Source of the DNA: Lanius collurio | Lineage: Eukaryota; Chordata; Aves; Passeriformes; Laniidae | Assembly (NCBI GenBank): GCA_020086605.1 | Contig: JACBWW010000018.1 | Location: 10,587,986-10,651,985, forward strand | DNA: 64,000 nucleotides | Direction: 5' to 3' | In this document: positions 1 to 11,800 of the stretch, in pieces | Layout of the letters: every line of letters begins with the position of its first letter | How positions within the stretch are numbered: position 1 is the stretch's first letter | The notes under the pieces: generated by a model | Seen by the model: only the letters and a program-made list of their open reading frames with translations | Told to the model about the DNA's origin: nothing | The model's database searches: none | Translations under genes and position numbers: made by a program

Positions 1-2223
1 TTTAGAACTTTTGAAGGAATTCTGCAGACATCAACTAGAAGATCCTACAGTTCTCCATTGTGTGCAGTCTTCTAACAGTTTCAGGGGTGCCTGCAATTAT
101 GTTGGGATACATTCTGTCCTGCTGAATTTTTACAGAAAAGGCTTAAGGCAGATACTTCACGCAAATGCAATTCATCGAGTGCTTTTTGATGCCTGACTTG
201 AACTGAAAACAGTATTTTGCCATCCTACTCTGCCAAATGGGAAACTTTACTTGATGCCAAATAGACCTCTTCATTCTGCAGTCAATATTTTGCTGCGATT
301 CTTGACACTGCTATTGCTACTAATTTAATGATTTTTCAATGAGCACTGTAGACTGAACACTAATCTTCTTATACATATTAATGATCTTAATGTAAAAGGA
401 ATGGCTATCATTAATTAGCATAGATACCTGGAGAACTAAAGTGGTAAAGAATGCTATTTTATTGCTTTAACATATAAAAGACAACAGAATGGCAATGATA
501 CTTTTGCTAGTATAGTGTTTTCAGAAATACCAACACCCCTGTGCAAGAATTGAAAGTTCTTGTACTCGTGCTAACATCATCTGTGTTTTAACTACATTCA
601 ACATGTTTCTGATCCTGCAGCTGTCACAGCAACTTACACTGAGAAATGAAAAAAACCTTTATAAATGCATTTCTGCAAAAATGAACTCAGAATCAACTTT
701 ATTTATAGATTACACTTTTTTTTTTGCTAAAAATGCATAGTCATTACATATACAGTAGTCAGCATCCAAAAGTGTAAAAAGTAAATTTTCAAACCCTCCC
801 AACAGAACCACACAAAAGTCACACTTTTTGTTCATTGCATGCACAGCCCCTTAAACGTGATACCTCCTACTAAAGCGTGCTTGAACCTCTAGAAGATAGA
901 ATTGACTTGCTATAAACTGTTTCTCTGTACTATTAACCCCAGCGACAACCACAAATCCTAAGGCATTCCCATGAAATAGTGAAGCCCTCTTCAGAATCCT
1001 CCATGTTCTGAGTATGGCCCAGGAAGCAATTGCCCTGAAAGCAGAAGTCTGCTGGTGGTGTTTCCTTACAGGCAACTTCAAGCAAAAGCCTGCTTCCTTT
1101 AGTCAGTAATTCATTACTGAATTCAGTGGAGCGAAGCGGCATCTGTCTAAGCAAGATGTGAAAATTATTTAACTTTATTCCACACCCAGCTCCAAGACAC
1201 TAAATGTCTTGAATGGAGGTCTGTGTCTTTCAGTGCATGTGACCATCTTGCATCTCATCTGAGGAGGAGAGAGTGAAGTCTCAGCTGTAACTTGGATGTT
1301 GGTTATATAGCCCTGACTCAGAGGTGTCTAACAGAAGCTAGGAATATACTTGGATATTGAGAGAATTTCTAAAGGTACAGGCTTTGACTAACAAACCACT
1401 CAAACCCTTTGATGTCTTCTTTTTTTTTTTTTCCTCAGCTACTGCTGCCAGTTAGAAAAACTCTTAAAAACATGGTCCTCTTCTCAGTGGTGCTTTTTAT
1501 ATCAGCCCTTCCAGTTGATGGGCAGAGTGGGTTAGCAAGATGATTATTCAGGGCTCCTTGGCAGAGTATATATATGTGGTCAAAAGATCCAAGTTCAGAT
1601 TTCACTCAATCATAGGATTAACTCAATGTTTTTGGTTTTGGGGAACAGCAGGAAAAAAAAGAAAGTTGTTTGATCAATATCATTTTATATTCAAGTGATC
1701 ACATATTTTTACTTAAAAGCTTCATTTATGTCAGGTCTTTTTACTCTGATAAGAAGCAGCTTGACATAATTCAAAATTCCCAGTGGCAACAGAGACATAA
1801 TCATAATCTTACAGACACTGATGGGAAATCCTGCTCCATTGTTTCATAGTAACTGGAATACAATCCATGGCTAAATGAACAAGGAGGCCTGATGTGAATG
1901 TTAAAATGCTCCTCAATACAAGTTACCAGTGAGAATTTTTGAAGAAGAGTATGTAAGTCATGTATGTTTTCTCTCTACTCCTGACCCATAAGCATTTAGT
2001 CAGCCTGTTTAATACTGCCTAGGTTTTGACTGCCCCCCACTTGAAGCCAGTGGAAATTTTGCCATCAGCTCCAAAAGACACAGGATGTGAACATCCGAGG
2101 AGTATGGCAATGACAAGGGTTTGTCCCAAGAGTTCATGATCTGGAAACCTTCATGTTCCTCTCCCTGTGAGATGAGGAAAAATATAACATTCTCTCTGCC
2201 GGAGTTCAGTAATATTTCTTCTT
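1..2223. other. non-coding region, no gene recognised
   Basis: AT-rich sequence downstream of PAQR9 in which the open frames are short and show no recognisable protein. It may include distal 3' UTR of PAQR9 or intergenic DNA. No RNA gene or mobile element could be identified with confidence. Confidence 0.5.
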
Positions 2224-2510
2224 AGCACCTGGGAGGGTCTTTGCATTTTTAAGTGCTTTACAAACATTTGCTAGTCTTCTGAGCAACCCTGCGAGGTAGG
2301 TAAGGTATATTCTCCCCATCTTATAGATGTGGAAACTGAGACAAAAAGGGTCAAATTCAACCCTGGTACAATTCCAGTGTTTCACATGAATTAAAAGTCA
2401 CTCAAAATGAACACAGTTTAAACAACTTGCCCTAGATTACAGAACAGATAGTGGCAAAGCAAGGATAAGAACTCAGGAGTGCCTGACTCCTCAGCTTGTT
2501 ACTGGCCACT
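2224..2510 (+). mobile_element. degraded MIR-like CORE-SINE
   Basis: The order of motifs matches the MIR family of tRNA-derived SINEs as I know it: a CCCTGCGAGGTAGGTA block (2287-2302), CCCCATCTTATAGATG followed by GGAAACTGAG (2314-2340), then AACTTGCCCTAGATTAC (2424-2440) and a block with GTGGCAAAGC...AACTCAGGAGTGCCTGACTCC (2451-2490). About 75 bases with no MIR counterpart separate the middle and 3' blocks. MIR elements are ancient and shared among amniotes, so survival in this recognisable state is notable. Confidence 0.75.
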
Positions 2511-5500
2511 TGGTAATTCTTACTCTCATAGGCAATGAAAAACAGTTTAATCTGGGCAATTACTACAGGTATGACTTGCTTCTGTAAGGCATGTAGATGG
2601 TAATCAACTGAGTTTAGTGCAATAATGCTCTATGAATGTGCTGCCTCAGAGAGTTTACTTGAACATGAAGTAAAACTTTCATACTGTCATTTTCTGCAGG
2701 TGCACTGTTGACAAAAAGCTGACAAAGTAGCTGGATGCAGCAAATAAATAATAAGCATAAAACTTGGACAACTAAGCAGAACGAGAGTTTTAGCAAAAAA
2801 AACCCCAACATATTTCTACTTTTAACTGCTAAATTTCTACAAGTGCAGCATGCAGATGAAACCTTTCCCTTTGTTTCCAGACTGTAGATTCCAGTCTTGC
2901 TAATGAAGCTGCTCAGAGTTTCACAGATATCCTGGATAGTGACATTCAAATGAATACACTGCAGAGGAAATACTGTATCACCACAGAAAACAGGGTAATG
3001 ATTACAGATCAGGTTTATCAATCTTACACGAAGGTGAGCTTGAAGCTCACAGGCTACTCAGAAGTGCCCAGAAGGCAGGCTTACTGAATATATGCCAGCA
3101 TGTAGATTGCAGTTCTAGGCACGAGCTGAATGCAAGGAGGGGTGTCTGTGCCATCAACACTCTGGGAAGTGGCCCCAGCAACAGTCACTTCACATCAGCA
3201 CAGGTGTGGCAGTCTGGAGAGCAGCGCTGGCCAAACGCAGAAAGATACCCAGCCATTTCCAGGCCACCTCCCTGTGTGCCAGTCCCCACCTTGGCTCCCA
3301 TCCCCACACAGATTCTACTGCTAAAGGCCTGAAAAGCCCTTTTGGTTTTAAACATGGGCTCTGGAGTCCACAGTGTAGACCTTATGGCAGGTACTTCTGC
3401 AAAAAAGTTAATTTTCTAGGATTTCCTCATGCATCTAGTCTGCAGGTTAGACCTCCTGTCTGAGCTCTGGGCATGCTTACACATGTTCTTCAGTCATGTG
3501 CTTTCACACCAGAAAGTTATCCTGCACCCTTACAAGTCACACAAATGCTGACTCACTTCTATGCGAGCAAATTCAAGCACAGTAATTAGAGATATCTTGC
3601 TCCAATTTTATCTTTTTATCTCAGATTTGTTCTGTCCATCGGACACAGCAAATGGAACAATTATCTACATACATGTCCTTCACTGAATAAACACAGACAT
3701 TCAGGTAACATTTCCCTAGATATTCTCCATACTTACTGTACCTTTTTAATTTGTAGCCACATTTTTTAAACAAAAACCAGACAAACAAAACCCCATTAAT
3801 TAGAACTCTTAAATTCTAATCACATCTCCCTGTAGCCATTTACTTTGGATTCAGCAGCCTGCTTACAGTGGCTCAGAGAGCAGTGCTTGCAACCAGCCTT
3901 TACAAATAATTCCATGAAGTGCTCAGGTCCATACACGTGCCTCAACAATTTGTCAACAGAAACTTCTGAATGAAGCAATACTCTTAATATCAGAGCCAGG
4001 TACCAGATCTTCAGTGTGACTGAGGCTCACAGGCAACTCTTGTAACAGCAGCAAGATTCCAGTAAAATTGCAGTTGGTTGCAATCCAAACTTTATACTGT
4101 TATCTGTCGTTGAGATATATATAGATGACCCTGTGTGGCCTAACTCCAAATATCAAATGTATTTTTACAAGTTAGCAACAGCCATTTTTGACATTGCCTC
4201 TTGAGATGTCCTCTACATTGTGACAGACAAGCACAAATATAATTCATTATACAGTATGCTCAAAAAGCCTGGTCTTTTACATTTGGCTTTCACTGTTGTT
4301 TGTTTCTGAGCTGTCTTCTAGTGCTGAGAGGTTTGCTGTCCCTGGCCTTTCTGGTTTATTTCTTAGTTTTTAATTGCTGGTTGGACGTGCTAGTGGCATC
4401 TCCCAGGCAAACCCTTTCTACATAATTAGTTTTGAAACTTGGATGAGTCATTGGGCCCTAACTACTATGCCTCTATTATTTTAACTTGAATACAGCCCAT
4501 CTAAAAGATTTTTGGCCTCTTTTTGCAGTTGTGGAAATTCATAGGATGTTGCAGGTCTTGATCCACTGGCTTTCTACTGTGAGTTTTCAGGGTTTTCACA
4601 ATATTAAAGCACATTTCAAAGTATAACAGTATTGTGAACCAGTCTCCTCTCCCAGTGGTACAGATCATTTTCTGCTTTGTTGGCAGCTGAACAAAGCAAT
4701 GCTATGCTTATGACAAAAGTTAATGAAAATACGTAAAATTTAAAATACTTCATGTAGTTTCCATATTCTTTTAATGCAGGTTGGCAAATGAAAACTGAAC
4801 ACAGCCACCCACAAAGGGCCATGCAGTTTTTTATGGCCCAAAAAAGATAACTCAAGAGGCCACAGTTTGGGAATGTCTATTTCAGATAATTCTAGTCAAT
4901 CTCCTTAAAAGACCACATCTGAACCTTCCAGAAATGACATAACAGCAGAATTGTGGCTGGAAAAGAATATATATTTTTGTTGGGCCATTGTCATCATTCA
5001 CTGAAAATCTAGAAGAGTCAAACCATTATACTTAAAATAGGTTGAGATATAAGATAAAATTAAGTGAGTGTAATTTTCTTTTAGCTTATGCACTTCCATT
5101 GAGAAATTTTCACAAAGCTGGTACACTGGTACAGAGTGTATCAGTTATTGGTTTCTGTGATGATGCTGACCTGTGTTAAGGATTTGACTTCATAATCCCT
5201 AGCTACAAGTCCTTCCTATATTCCCATTTTAAACAAAGGGAACTTTGTCTCACAGAAGACTAGGACTGGACTCAAATGCCATGTCCATGAAAATGGGAAA
5301 GACCCAAGCAAAAATACACTTCTACAGTAGGAGCTGAGTAAAAGAGCTTCTACACTATTGTGCAGTCTGACACAAGGGTTTCCTAAGGAAGTACCACCCT
5401 TCTTTAGACAATGGTTTACACGAGTAGTTTCTCACCTGAACTTCGATTTGTAAGCCCCTTGTGTAATATTATTGCACTTGTTCTGTCAAACAAAATCAAA

Positions 5501-6186
5501 ATGCATCTGCTTAAAATCTGCACATGGTTTACAAAAATGTATCTACAGAGTAAATTCAACCTATACTTAGCTCTTTGTCATGTGACAAGGGTAATACCTA
5601 GGTTGCTCTGAAAAGATACTGCTTTGGAAAATACCTCCTAATTCTTATCTTTGAACTCCCCCAGAGCTTCTGAAAGAGGACTTCGACACATCCAGCTGCA
5701 GCCACAACTAATCAGTGTAGGAAAAAGTGGGGAATGGTGAAAAAGTGCCACATCCAGTACTTGCAGAGACAGATTTTAGGTCCTGAACTCAGATTCAGCA
5801 GTACCTTATTCTGCAACTAATTTTAGGATGGCAAATCTGACAGTGGTCTAATTAAAGAGCAGTAGAAACTAGTTCCATGTAGATCCAAAAGATCCAGAAT
5901 GAGATCTCATGCATCAGCTACTCTCTTTACATCCACAGAACTCCCACCGAGTTTGGCAGGGGCTTATAGAAAGTCTGTCATCTGACTTTGACTCTAGAGG
6001 ACTGATTTGGGGGTGATTTACCCGGGAAGATAAAGGGGCCCCTTAGCAACCCTCTTAGCACAACAGATGTTCCTGACACGCTGAGGGAAGAGCCATTCCA
6101 TTATGCAGTGTCCTTCCTCTTCCCCCGCCCCCATTCCAAACTAGTTTGACCCCTTTCTGGTTCAGTTATTTTACATATCCTTCTAT
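2511..6186. other. non-coding region 3' of PAQR9, no gene recognised
   Basis: AT-rich DNA with only short chance open frames on both strands. No tRNA-like, CR1-like or LTR-like sequence was recognised. Part may belong to a long PAQR9 3' UTR. Confidence 0.45.
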
Positions 6187-6192
6187 TTTATT
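6187..6192 (-). promoter_or_regulatory. possible PAQR9 polyadenylation signal
   Basis: TTTATT on the plus strand reads AATAAA on the minus strand, about 760 bases past the PAQR9 stop. It is the nearest canonical signal I noticed, but hexamers like this are common in AT-rich DNA. A more distal site such as the AATAAA-like run near 690 could be used instead. Confidence 0.25.
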
Positions 6193-6507
6193 TTAGTATC
6201 CGAGTGGCTACACCAACCACTCACTGACTGTCTAATTAAAGTCTCTCCATCAACTGGTAATTCTGTAATAATTCACAGCTGTTTTTCCTCTCGCTCTTAA
6301 ATCTATTGTTCCCTGGCTGAAAAGGCTGCAAGACCTTAGAAGCTATAGATAGCTATCGATTTGTTTGCATTTAAAATCCAGTATGTGGCTGCAAAGGCCT
6401 GTTACAATATCAGCGAGGAAGATAAATGTCAGTGCATAATCTGCTAGGAAATGTCACATAGGAGTTGATTAAAATCTATGAGTAATCATTGCACAAACGT
6501 CTTCAGG

Positions 6508-6582
6508 TGTATACATATATATACATATATGTAGCTAATATATATGTAGCTAGATATATACACATATATGTATATACACAGC
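6508..6582. repeat. AT-rich simple repeat (TATACA/TATATG type)
   Basis: Alternating TA/CA/TG dinucleotides with two near copies of a TATATGTAGCTA unit and several palindromic ATATAT stretches. It lies 370 bases past the PAQR9 stop, probably within its 3' UTR. Confidence 0.7.
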
Positions 6583-6950
6583 TAGTTTAAACCTAATTGT
6601 TATGAAATAAGTGGCATTCACCATTCATGCATTCTTCCTAGTAGCAGAGCTAAATTATTTCAGCTTATACTCTAAGCAGCAACATACCAACCAGTAAGCA
6701 TTTGCTTGCTTCCCCTGGTAACCTAGTAGTTTAAAGAGCACGAGCAGTTCTGCCATGGTAATTTTCTCCAGCAAACCTCCATGAAAGGGACCTGGCTCTT
6801 CCACAGGTGTGTTTTCCCCAGGTTTCACAGCTTCTCCAGGACATGGTGGGTCTGGTCTGAGGGTCACCAGTCTGAAGGTCATCGGCCCAAGGGTCTCCAG
6901 ACCAAGGGTCACTGGCATGGTGGTCGCCGTCTCGAGGGTCATTGGCCTGC

Positions 6951-8180
6951 TCAGTCCTGCTTGCAGAGGTCTGCTACGTTGAGGAACCTCCTGACGACCA
7001 CGGCAAGGCAGACGGTCAGGAGTAGCATATAACCCACGGTGCCTAGGTAAGTGGGGGCAGCCAGGGGTGCCTTGAGGAACTCAGCCAGCCCGTCCTCCAC
7101 GTAGTGCACCTGGTCGTAGATGCTGAGGAAGGTGAAGATGTGGAAAAGCTGGTGGCTGTGACCCACGATGTCGAAGAGCCCCGGCTGGATCCGCTCGGGG
7201 ATTTTACTGACGTTGAAGAAGGCGGCCACCAGCAACCAGAAGTAGCGGCGGTAGAAGTAGACGAAGAGCGTGGGGTTGCGTGCGCGGAGGTCGAAGAGGA
7301 GGCTCTCCAGCATGATGGGGCAGGCCATGCTGAGCGGCATGGCGAACACGAAGGTGCGCACGGCGAAGGGGTAGGCGCAGCAGGCGGCGCGGCTGCGGCA
7401 ACAGGCGGCCGTGCAGCCCACGGCCAGCGCCAGCGCCACGGGCAGCACGAGCACGCGGTAGGCCGCGATGGGCAGGCTGCAGTCCAGCTGCCAGCCCAGA
7501 CGCTGCTGTACGTAGCGGCTCATGGCGCCGGCGTCCAGCAGGCTCAGCCCTGGCAGCAAGTAGTAGGAGTAGGCCACGGTGCTGGCGAAGCCATAGTAGC
7601 TGATGGAGGCGTAGTCCAGGTAGAAGAAGGTGGCACGGAGGCGCGGGGAGAGGCAGCTGAAGAGATGGGCCGTGCAGCTCATGGCGAAGGTGAGCAGCAC
7701 CCCCGAGGCGTAGCACCAGAGGGGCAGCAAGGCCGGGTGGTGGAAGGGCACATCCCCGGCGCCTCGCAGCAGCAGCAGCCGTCCGAAGCGGCTGAGGAAG
7801 AGCAGCAGTGGGATGAAGTGGGTCCAGAAGTTGAGGGTCTCATTGGTGGGCTGCAGCACCGAGGCCAAGCACTCCTGCGCCGAGCAGTGCAGCCGCCGGT
7901 AGCCCGAGAGGATGAAGCACTCCACGAAGTCCTCGGGCACCTCGTCCCACCGCAGCAGGGCGGCAGGGCGAGGTGGTGGTGGTGGCGGCGGCGGCGGCGC
8001 CGCCTCCTCCTTGTCCCCCTCGCCCGCCCGCATGCTGCTGCTGCCCCAGCCGGCCCCGGGCCCGCCGCCTCGCCGCCGACCGGGCGAAGCAGAGCCGCTG
8101 CGCCCGCAGCCGCCGGCGGAGGATCCGCGGTAGCTCTGCGCCTCTCCGCCCCCGCCGCCGCCCCCGGCAGCATCACTCAT
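6951..8180 (-). CDS. PAQR9: PAQR9, progestin and adipoQ receptor family member 9 (single exon, 409 aa)
   Basis: The gene reads as one uninterrupted frame from an ATG at 8178-8180 to a TGA at 6951-6953, matching the intronless coding region known for PAQR9. The protein is a predicted seven-pass membrane protein of the PAQR family; some members bind progestins or adiponectin, and the ligand of PAQR9 is not settled. Family motifs are visible: PTNETLNFWTHF near residues 111-122, the S-x3-H pair S168/H172 (MSCTAH), an aspartate in FYLDYAS at 189, and the C-terminal HSHQLFH at 341-347, whose histidines with H172 would form the zinc site. Hydrophobic segments cover about 123-390. Residues 1-75 are low complexity (Gly-rich, then nine prolines) and differ from the shorter mammalian N terminus (human about 377 aa). 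The start context has G at -3. M50 is a possible alternative start. Identity is very secure; the exact N terminus is less so. Confidence 0.96.
   Translation of the reverse strand: MSDAAGGGGGGGEAQSYRGSSAGGCGRSGSASPGRRRGGGPGAGWGSSSMRAGEGDKEEAAPPPPPPPPPRPAALLRWDEVPEDFVECFILSGYRRLHCSAQECLASVLQPTNETLNFWTHFIPLLLFLSRFGRLLLLRGAGDVPFHHPALLPLWCYASGVLLTFAMSCTAHLFSCLSPRLRATFFYLDYASISYYGFASTVAYSYYLLPGLSLLDAGAMSRYVQQRLGWQLDCSLPIAAYRVLVLPVALALAVGCTAACCRSRAACCAYPFAVRTFVFAMPLSMACPIMLESLLFDLRARNPTLFVYFYRRYFWLLVAAFFNVSKIPERIQPGLFDIVGHSHQLFHIFTFLSIYDQVHYVEDGLAEFLKAPLAAPTYLGTVGYMLLLTVCLAVVVRRFLNVADLCKQD
7972..8000 (-). repeat. GGT/GGC trinucleotide repeat coding for polyproline in PAQR9
   Basis: A run of GGT then GGC triplets on the plus strand encodes the block of nine prolines (about residues 62-70) of PAQR9 on the minus strand. 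Triplet runs of this kind are prone to length variation. The run is also G-rich enough on the plus strand to form a G-quadruplex. Confidence 0.8.
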
Positions 8181-8830
8181 TGCAGCAGGGGCAGTGGCGG
8201 CACTGCCGCGGCTCCTCCCGCCCCGCCGCCCGGCATCGCGGTAACTGGAAACCGGCGGTGCATCCAGCGCTCCCGAGGAGCGGGAAGAGACGCCCCCGCC
8301 GCCCCGGGTAGGGTTTCCCGGGGTGGGAGGCGCTGGACACCCAAGCCGCCGTTAATGATTGATGCGGCCGCAGCGGAGGGGCGGGCTCGTGAGAGCCCCC
8401 GCAGCGAGGCGTGCGGCCGGGCCGGGCCCGCGGAACCCCTTCCCGGGCGCAGGGTCAGCTGGCACCGGCACCGCTCGGTGCGGGGCCCTGCCCGCAGGGG
8501 CGTTCTGGTGAAAAAAGCACAAAGGGGACACCGGGGCGCCCGCCCAGCCCCGAGCGCGGATGTGCCCGCGCGTGCGGCAGGAGGCGGGCGGGAGCCCCGG
8601 GAGAAGGGAGATGACCCCGAGGGGCTGGGGGATCCCCGGCGGCGGGACAGACCGGGGAACTGCCCCCTGACAGGGGACAGGGTAGCAGGTGGGTGGCTGT
8701 CTGTCGTGTGTGCTTCGGTAAGGCCGCTGAGACCTGATTTCTTTGGTGACATTATCTCATGCAGTGAATGCAAACGTTATTTTAGGCTGAACGTTCCTGG
8801 CCAGGCTGCACGGGGTGAGCGTCACTGATA

Positions 8831-11800
8831 CACACGGCACCCACCTTATCTGCGCGCTCCGATCGGGGCTGCTGGGAGAGAGACTCGGGAATAGGCTGGC
8901 AGGTGCTGCTCTGTGTTGATCCTTAGACAAATCCTACACTTATTGTCGTTGCGGTTATGCAAGCAGCACAGTTACATAATCAGAATATAAAAATACGGGG
9001 GAAAGCGCTGTACGGGTGTTACTGTTTCTTAAGGCGTCTGAAGGAAATAGAAGGTAAGCCACTAATGCAGGTGCAGGTAGGAAGTAGACTAAGGGATTGC
9101 TCTCTGCTGCTTCGACGTGTTTCCTTTTTGTTTGTTTTCAGATGGTCTTAATCATCCAGTAACTCTCGGTTTCCAAAAGTACATTTTACATGGTGATATT
9201 CAGAGATACACATGTGGTCACGTGGTATAAACTGAGGTCAAGTGTAATTAGGACATTCTGGCCAAAAACTTTTATAAAACTCTTCTGTTTGATAGTGAAT
9301 CATGACAATGTGAAAAACCTTCTGAACAAGGAGGCAATCAGAAATAAGTTTAAGTTAGCAGAAAAAAGTCTTAAAAGTGTGTTGCTGAAAGTGATTTTCA
9401 ATGCATTTGTCATTCAAAGGTAGGGCAGACTGGTGACACTGCTCATAATCTTCATAAAAATTACCCAGGAGACCTGTTAAGAAAATAAACATAACTGAAC
9501 AGTGCAGAGCATGAAAAGCCAACATGAGGAGCAAAATACTGAACAAAAGACATTTTTCAGATAGCAGGCCCAATATGCTCTGATATCCATGTGTTTTAGA
9601 GGGGGTGCCTGCTGGAGTACAGGGACACACCAAGTGGACATGCCTTGGGGAGTGTTCTGCCTGCAATGAGCCTCAGGAGTGAGCAGGGCCCTGCTCCCCA
9701 TGGGCTCTGCAGCATGGGATTTAGGGAGAGGAAAGGCTCTTGGGGATTACTGGAAACTGCTCAGTCTCTGGTAGAGGTTAGGCTTCTCATGGTGCTGCTC
9801 TTCACTAGGGAGGCCACCCAGAGGAAGAGACAGGCCAGATGCTGGACTGTTTGCTGCATCCCCAGAGAATGCAGACAGTGGGGAGGGAGTTTGTTAGCTA
9901 GAGAATATCTGCCCCTTGTGTAATATTATTGTACATATATTGTACGTACCTGCCCCTGCCCTGCTCCCACCACACCACACACACAGGTGCTCCCAGTAGG
10001 CTCTGGTGAGCCAATCTCCCAGTCCCTAAGTGACACTGCCATTTGTGGTGGCATGCCCTGTGGTAGAGGGACAAAGTGACCATGATCTTCAGTCTCTCTC
10101 ATCAAGGTTAGATAAGAAGGGGTAGTTGACTGAGAGCAATCAGGTTTTAGACCTGGGCTAAAGAGGCTGTTGGAAAGTCACCAGCAGCTGTTGCAACAGA
10201 TGGTGTTTAAAGAACGACAGCATCCACTCTTGGCTGGGAATTGCTGGCCTTGCAGGGCAGCAGGGCTTGTTTGACACGTTCTGACTTTCCTGCAGCCTCC
10301 TGATGTTCAGGGATGTGGAAGGCTTTCAGTCCTCTTGCCTCAGAGAGTTCTGGGGTATGGCCTGGCTTCCTGAGAGAGACACCCACTTGGTTTATGGCCC
10401 ACCATGGCAGCCCAGGCTGGGAGGAGCAGGCGGGGTTTGCTTGTGATTCAAGAAGGACAGTTCTGGTGGGCACTAGACTGTCTGGGTGTTGGTGAAGGTA
10501 CACATTAGTGCTTTAGCAGCTACATTTATGGAACTCAGTGCTAATGATCTGAATCTTTTCCTTATTTCTAAGGCAGACTCTTCACAGGCAGAATGATCTC
10601 CGAGGACAGCCTGGGCTTTCATAAAGGCTACTGCATACATATTACATTGAGTTAAGTATTTTCCTCCCAAGCTACCTGTGGAATAATGTGCAGGGAACCT
10701 TACAATTGGAAGCACTTACCACCTCAAAATAGCCTCTTATTCATATGTAGTCCATCAGGGTTAGTATTACATGACTATTATGTGGTAAGCCAGGGAGAAT
10801 CAGGACATCTGGAGGTCACAGAGAGGAGTCCACGTAATGTAGTGCATGAAGAAGCCTCTGCATTTCTCGAACCAAAGTTTATATTTAGAAGGGCATGGTC
10901 AGCATATCCCAGGATTTCTCCTAGCATGTGTAGAATTTTCTGCAGGCTTTCTCTCTAAATAACCTTTAAGAACACTGTTAAAACACTGATGAAGGTACTG
11001 CCTAATGAGGTAAGTAATGGAAGATAATGTTAATCAGTGCTGGATGAAGACCAAAAGGAAAAGATGTGCTAAAATACCAAATGTGAATTTGTTTCTACAT
11101 TATACTTCTGTTTTATTCAATGCTGAAGTCCTTTCTGACGTGTTATTTTTTCTGGAATATCAAAAGCCGTAAAAAATATTCTAAATTACTCCAACCCTAC
11201 CCAGTAAAATTGTGGCTTTTGCTTAGGAAATGAAAAAAAAAAAAGCTAAATGCATGTTTTGCACTCAGACATACTCAGCACAGTGGGGAAGAGGTTGTAC
11301 TTAGTCCTCCTATTATGCATAGCTTTTTTGAATAAGTAAAGAAACTAACTTGAAAAACTTAAAAAAGAGAGGAAGTCCTAATGGGAATAAGCAGTGGTGG
11401 TGTTTGGACAATTTAAGATGCCTTTGAAGATAAACCTTTAGCCTCACCCAATTCAACTCTGGCAAATACCAGTCTTACAAGCTCTTGCTTGACATAATCC
11501 TCTACCATACAACTCTGTCTGTATAATTTCCTTTTTCTTTTTATATCTTCACTTCTAAGACAGATTTTGATTATTTCTTTCTCAGTAAGAAGTTTTATCT
11601 AAGTAGAAACCCTTACTTTCCTCTGGATTTTTTTCTTTCACTGAAATCTTTATAGTGACTGACTCTGTTGTGACATCTTCCATGGAATCCCACTGAAAAA
11701 GAGGGAGGATACAATTTGGGTCTATTTAAGAAGGGTAGCTACTAAAGAAAGAGAAGCTTTAGCCTCATCTAACTTTGTTTGCTGTACCTCATGGTTGCAG

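Larger units (their letters stand above)
6950..8830. promoter_or_regulatory. CpG-rich block over PAQR9 and its promoter
   Basis: GC- and CpG-dense sequence covers the whole PAQR9 coding frame and about 650 bases upstream of its start, then falls off sharply into AT-rich DNA near 8830. It is a CpG-island type promoter by appearance. No TATA box was seen upstream of 8180 on the minus strand. The exact transcription start cannot be read from sequence alone. Confidence 0.75.

Noticed and set aside
2614..3021. 135-codon minus-strand frame downstream of PAQR9
   Set aside because: Cys/Leu-rich translation with no recognisable motif; consistent with chance in non-coding DNA.
7204..8176. Other minus-strand frames of 165-170 codons inside PAQR9
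   Set aside because: They are out-of-frame shadows of PAQR9, rich in Leu/Arg/Ser/Pro from GC bias, with no family similarity.
7104..8828. 574-codon open frame on the plus strand opposite PAQR9
   Set aside because: It is antisense to the well-conserved PAQR9 frame in very GC-rich DNA, where stop codons are rare. The translated sequence is low-complexity (E/V/H and P/A/R rich) with no recognisable domain.
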